Program-made: the position numbers and the translations under genes | The notes under the pieces: model-generated | The model's database searches: none | The model's input: only the letters and a program-made list of their open reading frames with translations | What the model was told of the DNA's origin: nothing | Origin: Aristolochia californica | Taxonomy: Eukaryota > Streptophyta > Magnoliopsida > Piperales > Aristolochiaceae | Direction of reading: 5' to 3' | Assembly: GCA_029961685.1 (NCBI GenBank) | Contig: JARWKL010000008.1 | Span: 6,636,501-6,700,500 of the forward strand | DNA: 64,000 nucleotides | Shown here: positions 62,805 to 64,000 of the stretch, in pieces | Layout of the letters: each line of letters starts with the position of its first letter | Position numbering within the stretch: position 1 is the first letter of the stretch

Positions 62805-64000
62805 CTAACAAAACCAATCTTGAAAACCATCTACAAATCGAAAAATACATAATTCTCCAAGACCTTTTGAATAAAAAATTCCAAACACACTTACGAAGCC
62901 AACTACAAATCCATGAGCAATGTCAGCATAGATCCATCTCATTTCAGACCTGTCTTTAAACTCTTCATCACCAAAAGTTTGGATCGGAATTTGATTCCTC
63001 CCATCACTTTTACATTTTTTTCTCAATAGATATCCACAAACATGTTCATTACCCACATAAATCGATTAATCATTGAGGTATCAACTTGATTACTAGATGG
63101 AATTATTCTAGACAAATTGTTGTATGAAAGGTTGAGATAACTCAAAAATGTCAAACTAGCAATAGCTGCAAGAATCAACCCAAAAAGACGGTTTCTTGAC
63201 AAATCTAGATTTATTGATTGTTGCAGCCTTCCAATGCTTTGTGGGAGCTTCCCAAAAAATCTATTCCTCGACAAGTTCAAAACTATCAAACCAATAAGGT
63301 CTGTAACTTCTTCTAGGATTGTTCCTGATAAATTGTTGTTTGAGAGATCTAAAACAATAACCAATGAAAAATTGGTAGTGTATTCATACACAAACCCATT
63401 CATCGACACATCGACCCTTTCTTTGTAATAGGTGCCCCTATAAAAAAATTTATTGTTTGAAACATGATTGATTCTCATGGTTGCATAAATTTTTATACCT
63501 CTTGGAATGGCTCCTGTCAGACGATTATGTGACACATCAACGACTTCCAAATAACCCAAATTCCACAGTTCTGGAATAGTTCTAGTAAACATGTTCAACC
63601 TCAATTGGAGTATTTGAAGGTTAGACAACGTTACTCCAATCCAACTTGGAAGGCTTCCACTAAATTCGTTCCCACTAAGGTCAAGAGTTTTCAAATTATT
63701 ACATTTTTTAAAAAAAACAAAGGAAATTCTCCGGATAATTTATTCTTCTCAAGGTGCAATCTTTGTATATTCACAAACTGGATGGAAGACCATGGAATAT
63801 TGCTAGATAAATGGTTTGCCTTCAAATCAAGTACATTGAGAGATCCACAATTAGCCAAGGTTGGGAGCACTCCTCTAGTGAGATTTTTATGAGAAAGATT
63901 AAGAATTTCTAATCTCTTCATCTTACCCAACAGAGGAGGAATAACCCCAGAAAATTGATTGTAGGAGATATCAAGAAAATAGACAAGGTTTGTGAGAAAA
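62805..64000 (-). pseudogene. LRR receptor-like protein pseudogene, unit B', runs off the window
   Basis: Copy of the unit B relic, cut by the end of the window. The frame 63694-63023 (223 residues) is continuous from LDLSGNEFSGSLPSWIG through WNLGYLEVVDVSHNRLTG, the island region and the last LRRs to LNLSYNN, with neither the A-type stop nor the B-type one-base loss. It then shifts near 63077, where one base is missing in GAGGTATC compared with GAGGGTATC in B. The cap (GNEHVCGYLL), acidic stretch, membrane helix and tail ending FQDWFC follow in 63056-62805. An upstream LRR block (63930-63691) is in a different frame. This is the best-preserved C-terminal half in the window, but it is still broken. 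Confidence 0.88.

Overview
This is an AT-rich piece of a plant nuclear genome, almost certainly from a eudicot. The evidence is leucine-rich-repeat receptor-like-protein (LRR-RLP) relics, a GL3/EGL3-type bHLH fragment with plant exon-intron structure, and Ty1/copia and miniature LTR elements with the plant initiator-Met-tRNA primer site. I see no intact protein-coding gene. It is an accessory, repeat-driven region.

The backbone is an array of degenerate ~5-10 kb units. Each holds an AT-rich 5' segment, an LRR-RLP pseudogene on the minus strand, and a tail of sub-repeats. From left to right: unit A (1-9705), unit B (9706-20293), a chimeric insert (20294-22667) with bHLH and LRR fragments on the plus strand, unit C (22668-30690), unit D (~30690-36150), and a stump of unit E (~36150-38103). 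Foreign DNA follows: a possible promoter/first-exon fragment, then a decayed Copia element (38964-~45008). A unit tail resumes at ~45510. From 48276 to the end of the window, units A and B are repeated almost base for base (A', B') at an offset of about 48.25 kb.

The pseudogenes were probably EIX/Cf-type cell-surface immune receptor-like proteins: signal peptide, LRRNT, many LRRs, island domain, final LRRs, a transmembrane segment and a short tail. Every copy is broken. A and B lost most of the LRRNT region by deletion. C and D were interrupted there by a miniature LTR retrotransposon array and share a duplicated membrane-tail segment. B' keeps the longest uninterrupted C-terminal LRR frame.

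The most interesting structures are: (1) a precise 5-LTR/4-internal tandem array of an 83-bp-LTR miniature retrotransposon (period exactly 225 bp, target duplication CACCC) in the LRRNT codons of unit C, with a truncated sister in unit D; (2) a different 78-bp-LTR miniature element (target duplication CTTCT) nested in the Copia gag; (3) a 51-bp-arm near-perfect hairpin in A and A' whose left arm is absent from related units; (4) the bHLH/LRR chimera bounded by a ~250 bp direct repeat; (5) the near-identical duplication itself, which is either a recent tandem event or an assembly duplication of two haplotypes. I found no convincing new functional system; the novelty is in the mobile-element and rearrangement structures.
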